In this document: positions 24,001-39,000 of the stretch, piece by piece
How the letters are laid out: the number at the start of each line of letters is the position of its first letter
Position numbering within the stretch: position 1 is the first letter of the stretch
Assembly (NCBI GenBank): GCA_029339505.1
Contig: JAQISU010000081.1
Coordinates: forward strand, 17,708,001 to 17,772,000
Origin: Unio delphinus
Taxonomy: Eukaryota > Mollusca > Bivalvia > Unionida > Unionidae
DNA length: 64,000 nt
Reading direction: 5' to 3'
Notes under the pieces: model-generated
Told to the model about the DNA's origin: nothing
Seen by the model: the letters and a program-made list of their open reading frames with translations, nothing else
Databases searched by the model: none
Made by a program: the position numbers and the translations under genes

Positions 24001-27000
24001 AACAATATATCGAGATAAACACCTCTCACCATTAAAAAGAGTTTGTCTTGCGACCAGTTTTGTGAAATTTACAACTCCAGCGTACGGTGTCATTTATAAA
24101 CTGCAGTAAACCAGACTAAAGTACATGTCCCTGACCGCCATTGTAGTGCCGAAACCATATGAATAGCCAGTAAGGGTAACATGAAAGGGAATAATGATGG
24201 ATATATGCAGTCAATTTAGAAGTTCGTGTTTTTTCCTTTATCTTTATAAAAACTCACAAAATGCTGGTAGTCCTTATGTCCCAGTGAGAAATCGTTTGAA
24301 AGGGCTTCAATGTCGGTTTGAGTACATCGTTTGTCTTTCCAGTTTATCCATAATGCCTGGTGGGTGATTGAACTCATTGTCTTTAATACTAGTACTTGAG
24401 AATCATTTCCGGATTTTTTTAAAATTATTTTTTATTTCTTTTGTTAGTGCTTCACCATGCCACCTTCTGTTTACCTGGGTACAGATAGCATCAAATTTTG
24501 TTTATCGAGCTATAACGCTGTTGATTTAAACTTCGTCTCAAAATAAATGTATTGTTTCTTGAAGAGTTTATTATGTCATTTGATTTCATTCATTGGTACA
24601 TAATATATATTTATTCCACATTTCCCCAAAACCTGATCAAAACCAATAGTCTTTACGTCAACACTAATAACAGTGGCAGAACCTCTGCTGAAAAAAAGAA
24701 AAATTTTAACACTGGAAGAAAAGGATTAATGTCATTGAAAGAAATGAAAAAGGGGAGACTGCTCACAAAATAGCAGTCAGCTTAAGCGTTGGTAAAACGC
24801 AATTTCAAAATGTAATCAAAGACAAAATTTTGCTTCTTTGCTCAGAAATGAAGATACAGTGGAACCCCGCTATAACGCGATGATCGGGGTCCATAAAATC
24901 GGATCGCGTTAAAAGCGGGGTCGCGTTAATGCGGGGTTTTTTAATATTTAACTTTTTTTCCGAGAACATATACGTGTATACATGTACAATGATCAAAAGT
25001 TGGCTTATCATCAGATGAATATTAACTGGAATGCATTAATTTAGATATATTCAAAATAATCGATGGCTAATATATTTATAGGTTATTACTGTGCATTAAA
25101 AACATTTACTAATTTTATTTGTTTGAACGATAATACAGATTGACCGATAATACCAGACTATCGCTATATCATGAAAAGTGTATCAACATCGTATGCTACG
25201 GTGCCGTCGTGGCATGCAGTTCATCCATAATGGATGTAATTTCATTGAAAATCGTACAGATTTAAAATATTCAATAATTTTTTAATAGTCTGAATTCGTC
25301 GTGTAAAATATAGGATGAACAAAACATTGAAACCATTTACTTGCCGTTTGATATCATACGGTCATTGCATGCAGCTATTCCCGGGTCTACATACGGTGTC
25401 TGTACAAATTTCATACCGCTAAAATTTTATCATATGCGACAACTGCAAGAATAATTAACAATCAACGCATGATTTCAGCGTGCAAATAACTTTTATTTCA
25501 GATTTTGTGAACATCAAAAGAAACATGTGAAAACTGCTAAATTAATCGTTGCGCAAAGTGCAAAGTCAGTGTGGTTCCAAATTTAAATTTCATCATTTCT
25601 TGAAAAATATATCCAATGACGTTTGCTTCTTTGCTCTAGGGCATACAGTTTCTCTTTAGCAGAAAACGACTTGCGTTTTTGAACTTGCTTTTCCATAATA
25701 GTAAAATATTTTTTTATGTAAGCAAACAACGTACATGTACACAGATAAAGCTCCATAACTAAGTAATGAAGGCCTGCAATGGTTACGAATCACTTTTTAT
25801 ATAAAACAAAATTAAGCTGAACGGATTTACAATTTCATACCCTTTTAATTTACAGATAATAAAGTGGATACTATTTACTTTCAACTGTTTGTTGTTTGAT
25901 CACACCGCCAAGCACAGCATACATGTTGGCGGCTTTCGTCCTTTGATGTTTATTAAATTGTGCGACTCTTGTATCAACCACAGCTTTGTCTGCTGCTTGG
26001 CTGTGATTGCAGTTAAATAAGAAGCCCATGTCGGCTATTGTTTGAGCTACGACTGTATACGGAATTCATGGAAGACAATCACAAAGACGATTTACTGGCT
26101 TTACTCATGGGTCCGTAATAAGTAACACTTCCGATAATGTTTACTTCGGCTTAACAATTCAAAAACCTAATGAAACCAGTTTCCTCTTCTAGAGTAGAAT
26201 ACGGAGCTTCACCACAACCTGTTTAAATTGATAAATTTCAGAAGCCAAGCGTTGTACACACTATTTCTCGTACGTTATATATATCGTATTATTTTAGAAT
26301 TCATACACGATCACTTCTCCAAAATCACTTAAAGAACCTGAATAAATTGTTAAGTTCCGATCGTTTATTATTAAAAGTCATACGCGAATTCTTCCACCAA
26401 ATTATAATAAACGTTTTACACACTATTTCTCGTACGTTAAACAAATATTTTCACGGTCCGATAAAAATACACGTAAATGAATTTCAAATTTCAGGAACCA
26501 TGCCATGATCATATTATTTTAAAAGTCACAACTAATCTCATGCCCAAAATGAAGTTAATGTCTTTTTTTTTTTTTTTTTTTTTTTTTAATACTTTTCTCC
26601 AATTTTTTTCTCCATGTGTGAATGAATATACGAAATTTCGGGAGCCATGCTACGACCGCGTTATATCCGAATTCGCGTTATGGCGGGGCGCGTTATAGCG
26701 GGGTTCCACTGTACATGTTCACACCAAACAGCCGAGTAAAACATGTCAACAAAGAAGTATAATGGATTTCTTTAAAAAAAACATGTGAATAAGTGTATAG
26801 AATAAGATACATACATCATTATCTAACTGTTCATTTTTGTACATAAAGTATTAATGTGATGTTGAAATATACATTTTATTCTCCTTGTTTGATTGTTATA
26901 TATATATAATGATATTTTGAGAGGAATGCATGCAATATTTAACAAAATTTATGAATAAAAGATATGATACATGTACAGTGAGTATGCCTATGGGTATTAT

Positions 27001-30000
27001 TTATTTTTCAACAATGCTAACTATTGACCCTGAAAACCAGTCCATTTTCACACACCTCTTTTGGTTGGCAGAAGGGTGGTCTCTCATAACAGGTTTTACT
27101 GTAGTCAACTCTAACCTTGATTATTTTATTAGGCACCATATCAAACACGATTTAAATCCAAGAAATTCATTATGCCTAAACAAAATTACTGATGCAAGAA
27201 AAATGTTAAAGTCAAATAAAATAACAATTTGGCATAAATGTGACAGTAGGAAAGAAGGTGATATCAATCCCAACTTTGTACTTCTTTACATGAAGCCATT
27301 ACTTCAAGAAAGTTGCTATCCAGTATTCTTTAAAAATACAAAGTCAAATTAAATATTTTGACATAACAGGGCATATTAGGCAGATGGTTTGGCATTGAGA
27401 ACAATTATTGTGGGACCATGGTCTTATTCTTGGATGGCTGATACAGACAACAGAAAACTGTCAGATTGTATCTTTTTGTATAATGGGATGCACAACACCC
27501 ATGCAAATTTGTTTCACAAAAAAGAAAAGAAAAAACGTAGGTGAAAAGTGATGGCTTACCATTGTTAGACATCTATTTTATGGAGTTGACCATTTAAAAA
27601 GTTTTTTTTTGTAACTAGACACTGATTGGTTGAGGTACAAAGTTTACACATTTTTGATTATCACAACCAAAGAGGATTATTACCCAACATTTTTAACGAA
27701 ACTTGTAACATTATAACTTTAGACACAGAGGTTAAAAAAATTGCATTTTGTAGTCATGTGTAGTTGAGGTGAGCAAAGATGGATTTTAATTTGGATATTG
27801 GCAAGTTTTAAAGATTTAATCCAAAAGATATAGGAGAATGTGAAATTGACTTGGGATATTGATATTAATCCATTTTTAACACCTGAGATAAGCAATTTGA
27901 ATGCCAACGAGTCTCACTAATTTTTATTACTTTGGGCACCAAATGAGATCACACAGTTATCAACAATACAATATTTAAAAAGATAAATCTTCAGCAAAAT
28001 TACTGCTGCATTTTACATCTATTTCCAAAGAAGTGTGAGGAAAAAGATTCCAGTGACCAAAATAACTTCCTGTGGAGGATTTTTAATAGGAACCCAGTAT
28101 AAAAGGCTTGCACTAGGGGAAGCTGATAAGCGGTTGTGAATATTTTAATCTAGATTAGCGTTTAGCTATTTTGTTTGTAAGTGACCCCAATTTTGACCCA
28201 TGTATAGTCTTTGGTCCGACATTTTCCATTACTGGAATAAATACTGCAACTGACTATGCAACATCTACTACATACCAAAGATATACAATTATCTTAACTA
28301 ACAAGTACATTAAACAAACATCAAACCAAGGTCATGCACACACGTCAAATATATTAATCCTTCAAGTAACATATATATTCATTTACAAGTCAACTGCCCC
28401 TTTCTAGGACTATGACCCTCCTAAAATTTGGGGGTGGGTGTGGGGTGTTTATAGTCAGTATCTGTAAGGGCAACTTGTCAGTAAGTCAGAGGAGCACTCT
28501 GGAAAAATAAACATGTCAAACCAGTCAGGTATTTGAAGAGATAGGAGAAAGAAAAGACAAAACCAGTGTAAGATGTTTCTATTATTGATTCAATATCACA
28601 ATTAAAATGACAATTCACAATCTATCCATCGTCAAGTAATATATCCATATTGCTTTTCATTTTAAATCCAGTTATGAGCCTAGTTGTAAGCCCATGGCAC
28701 AGATGAAGCTGCCTATGTCATTGGGTTCAAGTCGAAGAATTCATAATCAATGATAAAGTTTTTAAATTCTGTATATTAGACTAGTGCTTGCAAATCATCG
28801 TCCAGCCATTGTAAATACTGACTCATTTCCTCAGCTGTAATGTCTTGTGAAGGTGCTTATGAATAAACTGAGCCTGGGATCTGTAATTAACGCTTGGATC
28901 ACTGGGAGTTCAACAACATTTTATGTTGTGCTTGCAAGAAAACCATTACTATGCATGAATAGAATCTTCAGGAAAAAATGTTGACTTGCAATTGAATATA
29001 TATGGCACTTATACTGAAACAAGTGGTGCAGTTGGTCGAAATCCTTGTCACAACATGATTTTCAGGTAGGCAACTGTTTACTCATCTAAGTGCTTCAGCC
29101 TGACATAAATGGTTATTAGCACATTAACCCCTGCTGCCTCGATAACTCGTACTTTACCTCCCTCATCTTCCTAGTGCCTCGACAACATGGCTGAATTTAC
29201 ATAGCTTGAATCCCGGGTGCAGACTTTGAGTGGCAGTATTTTTGTCTATGCCTGTATCCCCAACGACGAGTTACATCAACACAAACTATTGGTTGATTTG
29301 AAGCTATTTCCTAATTATGCTGGCGGTTTAACCAATAAAATGTTAACTTAAATAGTGTGAACATTGCTTAAGAAATTGGACTTCAATAGCAGCAAAAATA
29401 GTGGAAATATTTGGACTAGAAAATGAAAATTACATGAATCAGCAGCTGGAAGTAGACTTTTATTTGACCGATTGAAGAACTATTCATACAAGGTTAAGTT
29501 TGCAGTAAAGATGACAAGTAGAAATTCTGTGTACATAAAATGGAGTGAATTTCACGTGTTGATAGTGTCAATTATTCAGTTGGAATTCGTCATGGATTTT
29601 TATGGATTATTCATGACAGGAGAAACAAATTGGTAAGAAAATCATTTTATCTTAATGCATGTTTTACTTCTGCATGTAGCACAAAATTTATATACCATTT
29701 TTGTTATGTAATTTTATTGAGAACGGATGGGCCAAATTTTTGCTCGATTAAAGGAATATAAATAGAAAATAACATTTATTATTCATATTATTATTCTCTC
29801 TGAAAAAAATCTGCAAGCCATGTATTCTCAGCAAGTCTCGGGGATATGGGCTCTGGTAAGGTCAACACTGTTCTAGGCAATCTCTAAAAGTATGCTGTCT
29901 GGGACTGCCTAGCTGTTTGGCTCAGGGGTTGATGTATTAAACTAAATTTGATTGGTACACTGGGTTCTGGAACAAGCATTCTGTCATTGTTTTAACCTTC

Positions 30001-33000
30001 ATTCATCAAGGAAGCCTTACAATTGTTTATTTAAAATATAAACTACTTTGCAAAACCAAAATGACCAACTTCCAATAGGGTTTATCTTTTGATGATTATT
30101 TCTACATATAAGAGCGACTTTTCCCCCCTGAAAATGACATACAATTATTGTGCTCCATGGACAAAAAGAAAGCAGATCAACCCCCTATTAACCATTAAAG
30201 TGTTAGTCACAACTTTAGTCATTTTTTAGGTAAGCAACAATGTATGCATCCTATTACTTCAACTAGCCATGACCGCTTGTGAAACTATTTAATTGGTTGA
30301 TATAGGCTCTGGAACAAGCATTTGGTTGTACTTTACTATGCATTTTGCAAAAAAAGTTTTAAAAATACTCACGTTTGAGCACATAGTACCTGGAAAAAGT
30401 TAAAATGGCCAACGCTGAATATTGGAGCTGACAAAGTGCTGATGGAAATACCCATGAGTGATTTTGAGCCAGTCTTTGACATGGAACTAGAGTCTGATGT
30501 ACACTTGAAGTGAAAAGATGGCATGCCTGTAAACACCCCACCCACTGGTAATTCAAAATTTAATGTCGAGATGGTGAATACTGAACCTATCAACAATTAA
30601 AAACTTTTTTAGGATGAGTTATTGCATCTGATAGTAGATCAAACAAATTCTTATGCAGATCTGAAAGTTCATGGGGAAGACTTGAAGGAGAACAACCGTA
30701 TGAAGAATTTGCCAGCCTGTCACACATGAGCATCTAAAACTCTTTTTTGCATTAATTATAGCAATGGGTTTGGTACATAAATCTTACCTAGATTCCTACT
30801 GGGCTACTGATGATGTGATGTCAACAACATTCTTCAGCAAAAATGAGTATGGGATAGTATTCTAGCTATTGTAAGCAATTTACACTTGGCAGACATTGAG
30901 AACAATCAAGGTGACTCTTTATACAACACGTATATGGTTTAACTACTAAATAATATTATATTTCTTAGATATATTTGAAATTTTCTATTAAAACACAAAC
31001 AAATATACAGATGAAACACAACTGTAACTGTATTTGCACCTGTACATGCAAATAAATTAAACACAAGTCTTTATGCTAAGTGCAGACATCCACCATCATT
31101 TTTCATATGGGGTTTGTGTATATTTATTGAAATACATGCAATTTTCTTCCTTTTTTTCTCAAACAATTCAGCACTGAGGTCTTGTACTGCAAAACATGTA
31201 GCACATTAAGGGTTAAGTGTTATTTCAAAATTAAATGTAGAACTAAAGAATACCAAGCATAAAGACTATTTCTAAGGATTTCTTATATCAAAAGAATCTT
31301 TAAGCTGATCAGAAAATAATTTGGGCTAACTTTATTGACAGTCATTTAAGAAAATAAAAGTCTGTCATGCCTGACAAATTTAAACATTTTTTTTTAATTG
31401 GTTATGGCTGCAAGTTTGGTATATAAATCTTTTTCAGAACAAGTAATATGAAACCAAATACTTCAGCAAATAGAAACCAGTTGGTATATATTTCTTGATC
31501 CTGCGTCCCGTTCCAGTGACTTAAGCTATTCAGTCTTTCCAATAATCTACTTTATTTTACTGAAGAAGTAACTGGGTATGACTGTGCTTTCCCATAAAGT
31601 AATAAATAAAAAATCCTCGATGCCATCAAAACATACATTTTTGTCTATCCTTGTTCTCAATTCAGTATGGATCATAAAATCTTTATACTTCAGTTATTTC
31701 CTTTATCCTCTTTGAAGATCCACTCTACACCAAGATGTCTGCTCATGTGTTGAACTTCCCAGCAGTGGAGAAATTAATTACTTGTTTGCTAGACTTAACA
31801 TGAACAGTTGTACTCCTTTCCAATGCAAAATAAAATGCAACTGTATATTAAGGGGTGAATTCTATTTAAAAGTACAGGAACAATGGACCACATTAATATT
31901 CACATTGGAAAATGTCCAGTCAAAATTAGGTATGGTAAAATTAAAAGAGTAAACTTTTACAAGTCTCAGCAAGTTTTCTTAACTTTTATTTACTGCACTT
32001 TTAAAATACAATGGAAATGTGAACGAAGTGCCTTTGCCAAGGGCACTGCAGCCGATAAACCAGACTAGCTTGGGTAGGCCATTCAAATGAGATAAAAAAT
32101 TGGTAAAAACTTTAAATTCAGAAAATCACGTATACAGGAGTCCCCTGGATGCATCAATTTCCTAGACAACAAATTTAAGGGCCTGCTAGTCCTGCTTTGA
32201 CCACCTGTTGAGTGGGAAATTGTGTTGATCAATTAGCTGTGCTGATATTTACAATCAGAAAATTCAGTGAAATAATTTTTTTCTTAAACGTGGTGGGAAA
32301 AGAAATTGTTGGCTTGAAAATCTATTGATAAAGTGTAGGACAACAATCCAGATGTAAATATGGATGTTGACAGCAAAGGTAGTGACAATGAAGTTGACGA
32401 TTTGGATGATTCTGATGATAAAATAGACTTAAATGAGTTACAATTTAATCAAGTTAATAAAAAGTTGATGACTGGCTTCATGCACTTTTCGACAGTAATT
32501 CTGAGAATAATGCTGACTTTGAAAACTTTCAAGAGAAATGTGTCAAAGATGCTTTTTCACCCGAGTTGCACCTACCATTTAAATTGATAGAATATTTTTA
32601 TTACAAACATGGTGATTATGTGGACTTCAAAATTTGGACAAAAATTGATCAATTACCTTTATTTTATAGAAAGAGTTCTAGGATTAATCTGGGAAAAATT
32701 TTCATGAGAAACTGCATGCTGAAGTACATGCTCTAGAGTATTTGTTTCCAGGTGTTTGGTTGTGCAATTTTAGTAAAATTATTATAACGTTTGAACTAAC
32801 AGTGCCACAAACTTCAAATCTGGAAAAAGAAAAAGAATTATCTTTATTTTATTCACATACTTTTAAGAGCATTTCATCTTCATGAACAAAAGATTCACTG
32901 GAGATTATGTTAAGTTTTTTAAATTTGTTTTTGCTTCTTTCAGGTCATATTTCAAAACAGATCCCGTCAGTGCTCCTAATCTGTTTTCTGCATAGCTCAA

Positions 33001-36000
33001 AGTTTCTCAATTGCATTCAATGGCCGATCCAGTCAATGGTTTTGACTGTGTGGTAGATGCGTCTGATTGGTTACAAATGGAGCTTTTCCAAGAATCAGAC
33101 CAACATTAAGTAATCAGAAATGACTTTACTTTCCTTTGTGCAAACTTGAATTGTTCAGAAACAAAGGGTTACTAATTAAGAGCAGTTTCACTACACATTA
33201 TGTTCTTGAAAAATCTCAAATGATGGTGGATGCACTAGTGATGGTGATGAGAGTGATAATTTGGAGTTTCTCAGGTTAAACTCGAACATGTTGACGAAGC
33301 AGAGGAAAGATATGTTTATCAGTTGGATAATTTGCGAGATTTAGAATCGGGCACTGAAGTTTCTTGAGATTGAATTGTCAGAATAAGATGCTGATAGTGA
33401 AAATGAGAGTTTCTGCCGATCTAGCAGATTGAAGTGATCATCTTTAGACTGTCTAAATCAATGAATTTAGTGGACCGATTCCCAGACCTACAAGAAACAT
33501 TGACAAGGAAAAAAGAGAAATCTAGTCATTTCATTTTTTTGGAGAAATTGAACATTGACATTGCAAAGAAAACCAATCCATATGCCCCAAAATGCATATT
33601 GTATTATTGGTATCACCAAATAAAATGTGGTCTCCAACCTGCAAAATGTGTTCATTGAACTAAGTTCAATCTGAACCAAAAACTGGATGTGAACATTCAT
33701 TGTCAAGTAAATTTATGTGCAAATTTTTCAAACCATATCACACATTAAATTTTCCCCCTTTATTTTAATGAAATTAAGTGCTGATGTGATATTCCAAACA
33801 ATGTTGCACATAATTTTGTAGATTGTGCATAAATAAATTGTGAAAGTCTTTGACAAATAGGAAAAAAAAATACATCACTGTGAACACAAATTCATTTGAA
33901 TTAATTGCTGAAAATGTCATGGATTACTATTGGATACAAAAAGAGAAATTAAAGTGTGAATGCATGTGCATGATATTCACAAAATTTTAGTCTTAAATTT
34001 GGAATCATCTCCATTGATACAGCGATCAAATTTCTCTTTGTGGACTTTCTGAATTGGGCCAGAAATGGGAACTCCTTCTGAGCGAGCCTGGACAAACCAT
34101 TGGTACAAAGCTGAATCATGGATTTTGTCATTAGCAAACTTAACCCTTTTTAACGCTGTAAACCAGTTTTCTCTTCAAGAATATTGGGTAGACTATTGAG
34201 CTTTCCTTCTTATGTTTTCCACCTTAAAAGAGTGAACTCACTAATTCCTATATCTCTGGCAAGCTGAGTTTGTTGTTTGCTCTTCTTTAGTTGATCCAGA
34301 GTGTACAATTTCTCTTGGGCAGAAAACAACTTGCGTTTTTTAACATGCTTTTCAATCACAGTAATATATCTTTTTTACATTACCAAACAACATACACATA
34401 TAAAGCCAGACAACTAAGTAATGTAGGCCTGCAATGGTCATCAGTCACTTTTATAATAATTTTTTAAAAAGCCGAACGCATTTACAATTGTAAACCCTTT
34501 CAATTTACAGCTAATAAAGCAGACATTATTTACTTTCAACTGATTGCGTCTAACAACACTGCCAAGCCCAGCCAACATATTGGCGGCTTTCGTTCATCAA
34601 TGTTTATTAAATTGTGACTCTTTTATCAACCACCGCTTTGTCTTCTGATTGGTTGTCTGCAGCTAAATATAATAAACACATGTTGACTATTGTTAGAGCA
34701 GTGATTGTATACAGAATTCATGGAAGACAATCACAAAGACGATTTACTGGCTATACTCATGGATCAGTAAGTAATAATAACATTTCCAATAATGTTTACT
34801 TGGGCATAACAATCCAAAAACCTGGTAAAACCAGTCTCCTCTTCTAGACTGTTGGATAGACTATGGAGCTTCACCAAAACCTGGTGAATGTGATAAATTT
34901 CATAAGCCAAGCATTTTATGCACTATTTCTTGTATGTTTTCATATTATATATCATATTATTTTAGAATTCATACATGATCTCTTCTCCAAAATCACTTTA
35001 AGAACCTAGAGAAATTGTTAAATTCAGATAGTTTAATAGTCATACGCAAATTCTTTGCTGAAATGATAAGATGTTTTACAATTTTTTGTACTAAAAAAAA
35101 ACAACTTTTTCCCGAAACGAAAAAAAACCCCACATACATGTTTTTCAAATTTCAGTAATATCGTATTATATTCAAATTCATAACTAACCTCATGCCCAAA
35201 ATGAAGTTAAATATTTTTTTTAGTCTTTTTCACAAAAAAATAATTCATGTGCGAATGAACATACAAAATATTGGGAGCCATGTTACAACTGTGATATATC
35301 CTAATTCGCGTTATCGAAATAGGATCAACAATGTAGCGAGTTTTGGGTTTCACACCATGATTTGATTTTTTTTCTTGACAATTATGACTGGACATAATTG
35401 TCAAGATCATGACATGGTATAACACAAAAAATACAAATATATTGTTACAAAACTTGAACACACCATCACAAAAGCGAGGAATTAATACTTTGGAAGAAAA
35501 AGTAAAAGCTATTCAACTTAACAATAGTTTCTTCCCAAAATATTGTGTGTGTGGAAGATTCAAAATTATACAACATCCTAACAGATAAGAATATTCTGTG
35601 GCAGTTGGAAAATGGAGTAAATTTAATTATTTTCAATGTTAAGCAATGTATGTACCAAGATTTAAATCATATTTTATAATGGGTTTACCATGCACGTCAA
35701 CAATACACTACATGTATTTCATGCTCACGAATAAGAGCTATAAATGATTATCAACTTTAAAAAAGTAAAGTTCTTAAGTCAAAAAGAACCATTTAATAAT
35801 TAGCAATACTTTTAAGTGCAAACATTAAATGTAATTAAGTCATTTTTAACTTTCATAACTCATTCAGCCCCAATAAACTTATCAGTAACACTGTTACTGT
35901 GCCCTAGGCACACTAAGCTGTGTCTGGCTGCTTGTGCCCCCAGTTTTTTAATACCCGTTTGGAAAATTTTGTAAAAATCATGCACATGCCTTCGCACTTA

Positions 36001-39000
36001 AAGTTCTCTTCTTGTATCCAATATTAATCCATGAAACTTTTCACCAATTAATCCAAATTAATTTGTCAACACAGTGATGTATTTTTCTTTCTATTTGTCC
36101 AAGTCTTTAACAATTTATTTATACATTTTTAACAAAATTATGTGCAACATTGTTTGGAATATCACATCATCTTTAACTCCATTAAAATAAACCAGGAAAA
36201 TTTAATGTGATATGGTTTGAAACAATTTGTACATACATTTACTTGGCAATGTTCACATCCAGTATTTGGTTAAGATAGAACTTTGTTCAATAAACACATT
36301 TTGCAGGTTGGATACCATGTTTATTAGGTGATACCAATATGCATTCTTAGGAATATGGATTGGTTTTTGTAAAGTGTCAAATTTTCAGTCAAATCCATGA
36401 AATAACACTTAGTTCTAGCCAGCAGCCATTTGTCAGATTTATGGAACATTCTGCACGGAGAGATATTTTTCTAACCGATTCTCCCAGTTAACTGTGTTTG
36501 CTTAAATTTATACTGACCGAACACGACCTCATGGAAGGATCAGTCTCTCACGAATCATGTCAGAATTGATTTGAAACAGACAGCGTGGCATTTTGACACG
36601 CCGACGATAAGATGTCAAGGGAAAACACGAGAAATTATATTGGTTCTGATTGGGCATTGTGGAATATGGGGCGTGTTCTATACAAGGAAATCTTAGAATA
36701 TATATCTACGAGTTAAAAGGTTGACTCAGTCTTGGAAGTACCTATGCAAGAGAGGGCAAGGTTGAAAAACCAGCGTGGAACTAAAATAAAGACTCTGGAG
36801 GTTACTTTTTTTTTTTTTTTACAGCAGTGCCTTCGAAAACAATAAGCTCAGGAAAGTCCGCCGAATTCAAAGGCAGAAGCGCACCAGAAACACGAGGAAA
36901 ATAGTTTTTATTTGGAGAGAGCAGTACGGAGATAGATGAAAGTACCAGACGGAAAAGGAAAATGTGCAGTAAGAGTTGCAAGGAGCATACGTTAACACAG
37001 AGGTCAAGTTCGAGGAGTGAGCAGAAAAAGTTCAACGAAACAGGTCATGAAAAACGAACGTGGACAAATTTTATTGAACACTCGATTCTTGTGATGAAAT
37101 TAGCTATGAGCCATAAAACGGCTAGATTTGTTTAATTCTATATGCCATTCATTTGAAATTCGGTTAACGTAAATTCTGAAACCACATGTATTCAGAAGGA
37201 AAGGAAATTTCAATGTGTATGTTTCTTCTTTTTTTTTTTCTTCTGTGATTAAATTGTTTACTTATCTTTACGGGGGCTCGTTGTTTCTTTGTTCAATATA
37301 TTATCTCAGTTTACCATATACATTCTATACTCCAACCGGGCGATTACACCATGGGCGGTCATCTCCTAGATAGTGAATATTAGGGGGAAGTGGTTTAGAG
37401 TTGTTCTTCCAAGTTGTGCAATACCTCTAACAAGTGGGCTTGTGCAATATTGTACGAATAACGCTCAGGACCCGAGACCCCGGTCACAGTTTTCTTTCCA
37501 ATGTCCATGTACAGTTTCTCTAGAAATAATAAGTGAAAAAAACTAATTTCTCTTTTTTCCTTGTCAATTTGTCAATGTATGTTATAGGTCCAGGATTCAT
37601 TCCACTAAAATCATTGATATGGACAGGCAGAAGATGATCGCTCCAATCTGCTAGATTGGCAGAAACTCTTTCGTTTTCGCAATCAGCATCCTCTTTTTCT
37701 GACTATTCAATCTCAAGAATCTTCAATGTCCCATTCGAAATCTCGCAAATTATCCAACTGTCGAACATATCTTTCCTCTACTTATTCAATATTTTCGAGA
37801 TTAAACCCAAGAAACTCCTCATTTTCACCCTCACCGCCATCAAAAACCACTCATGCTTCCGCCATCATTTTACAATTTTTAAAAAAAAAGAACACGTGTA
37901 TTGAAGCAGCTCTCAAGTAGTAATCCTTGGTTTCCGAACATTTCAAGTTTGCCCAAACGAAAGTAAATTCATTTCTGATTGGTTACAAGTGGGCCTGATT
38001 CTTAGAAATTTGTAACCAATCAGAGAATTTCTCTCGACCACACAGTCGGAACGAGTATGAACGGTACCGGCCATTGAATGCATTACTAAATTACAAGCAT
38101 AGACAGTAACAGGGCCGAATGAGTTAATACATACACGTACTTGTCACAAATATGGTACCCCTATGGAAAAGCCACCCATCTTGTATGGCCACTTTCTCGG
38201 TGAAAAAGGGGGACCACCATTGATAAGCTAAGCAGACCAGGCTTTATATTTAAAGAAAATGGCACCAGATGTTTAGCAAAACGTTTTACAGTAAAAGTTT
38301 TGAATGTTATGTGATGGAAAATGTTAGCAAAGATGGATCTTTTCAAACTTTAAAAGGTGTCAGATCAGAAATTTGAACAAATCAACTCATTTTAACCATT
38401 TCTGAAAGGCCAATATGAGAATAATGTAATAAAGCACTTCAAGCTCAAAATCAAGCTTATTGTAGAATTCCAGTTTACAATCATTCAGCTCAAGTTACAC
38501 ATGAATACTTAAGTGAATGACGACCATAAATAACTTTTCCATATATTTCAAATGATGTCTCTTTTGCAGTTATACTTGTGCTGCTTTCAAATGACACTAG
38601 TCTAGAAAAATTGTGAAATTTTCAAAAATCTGGATCTGATCAATATACTTTACCTTGTCTTGAATGATTAAGAAATAAAATAATCAAACTCACCAGATCT
38701 TTAGTTGATGACGTTACTTTGATTTCTGCTTCATCTCTGCAATGACAACATGCAGTTGTTCCATGCATAGTGTAAAGTTAACACTCTGGGTAAAATCCAA
38801 TGAACTTTTGCAGCCCTTAAAGATTGTTTTAATGACTATCAGCAGCACACCAAACGATATTTTATTTCATGTTCCTCCCGCCTCAAAGACCAACATATTT
38901 TCTTAGTTTCAAAAAATAAAAATAAACAAATGCTTGCTACAATTTGTTCACCAGTAAAGAGAAGTCAATGAATTGTGAAAAATTCAGTTTAAAAAGAATT

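Noticed and set aside
26930..27352. 140-codon plus-strand ORF
   Set aside because: It crosses the right end of a mariner-type element (27101), has no domain, and shows no coding-like composition.
36802..37035. 77-codon minus ORF
   Set aside because: No domain; ends in a poly-A derived Lys run and lies inside piggyBac copy E.
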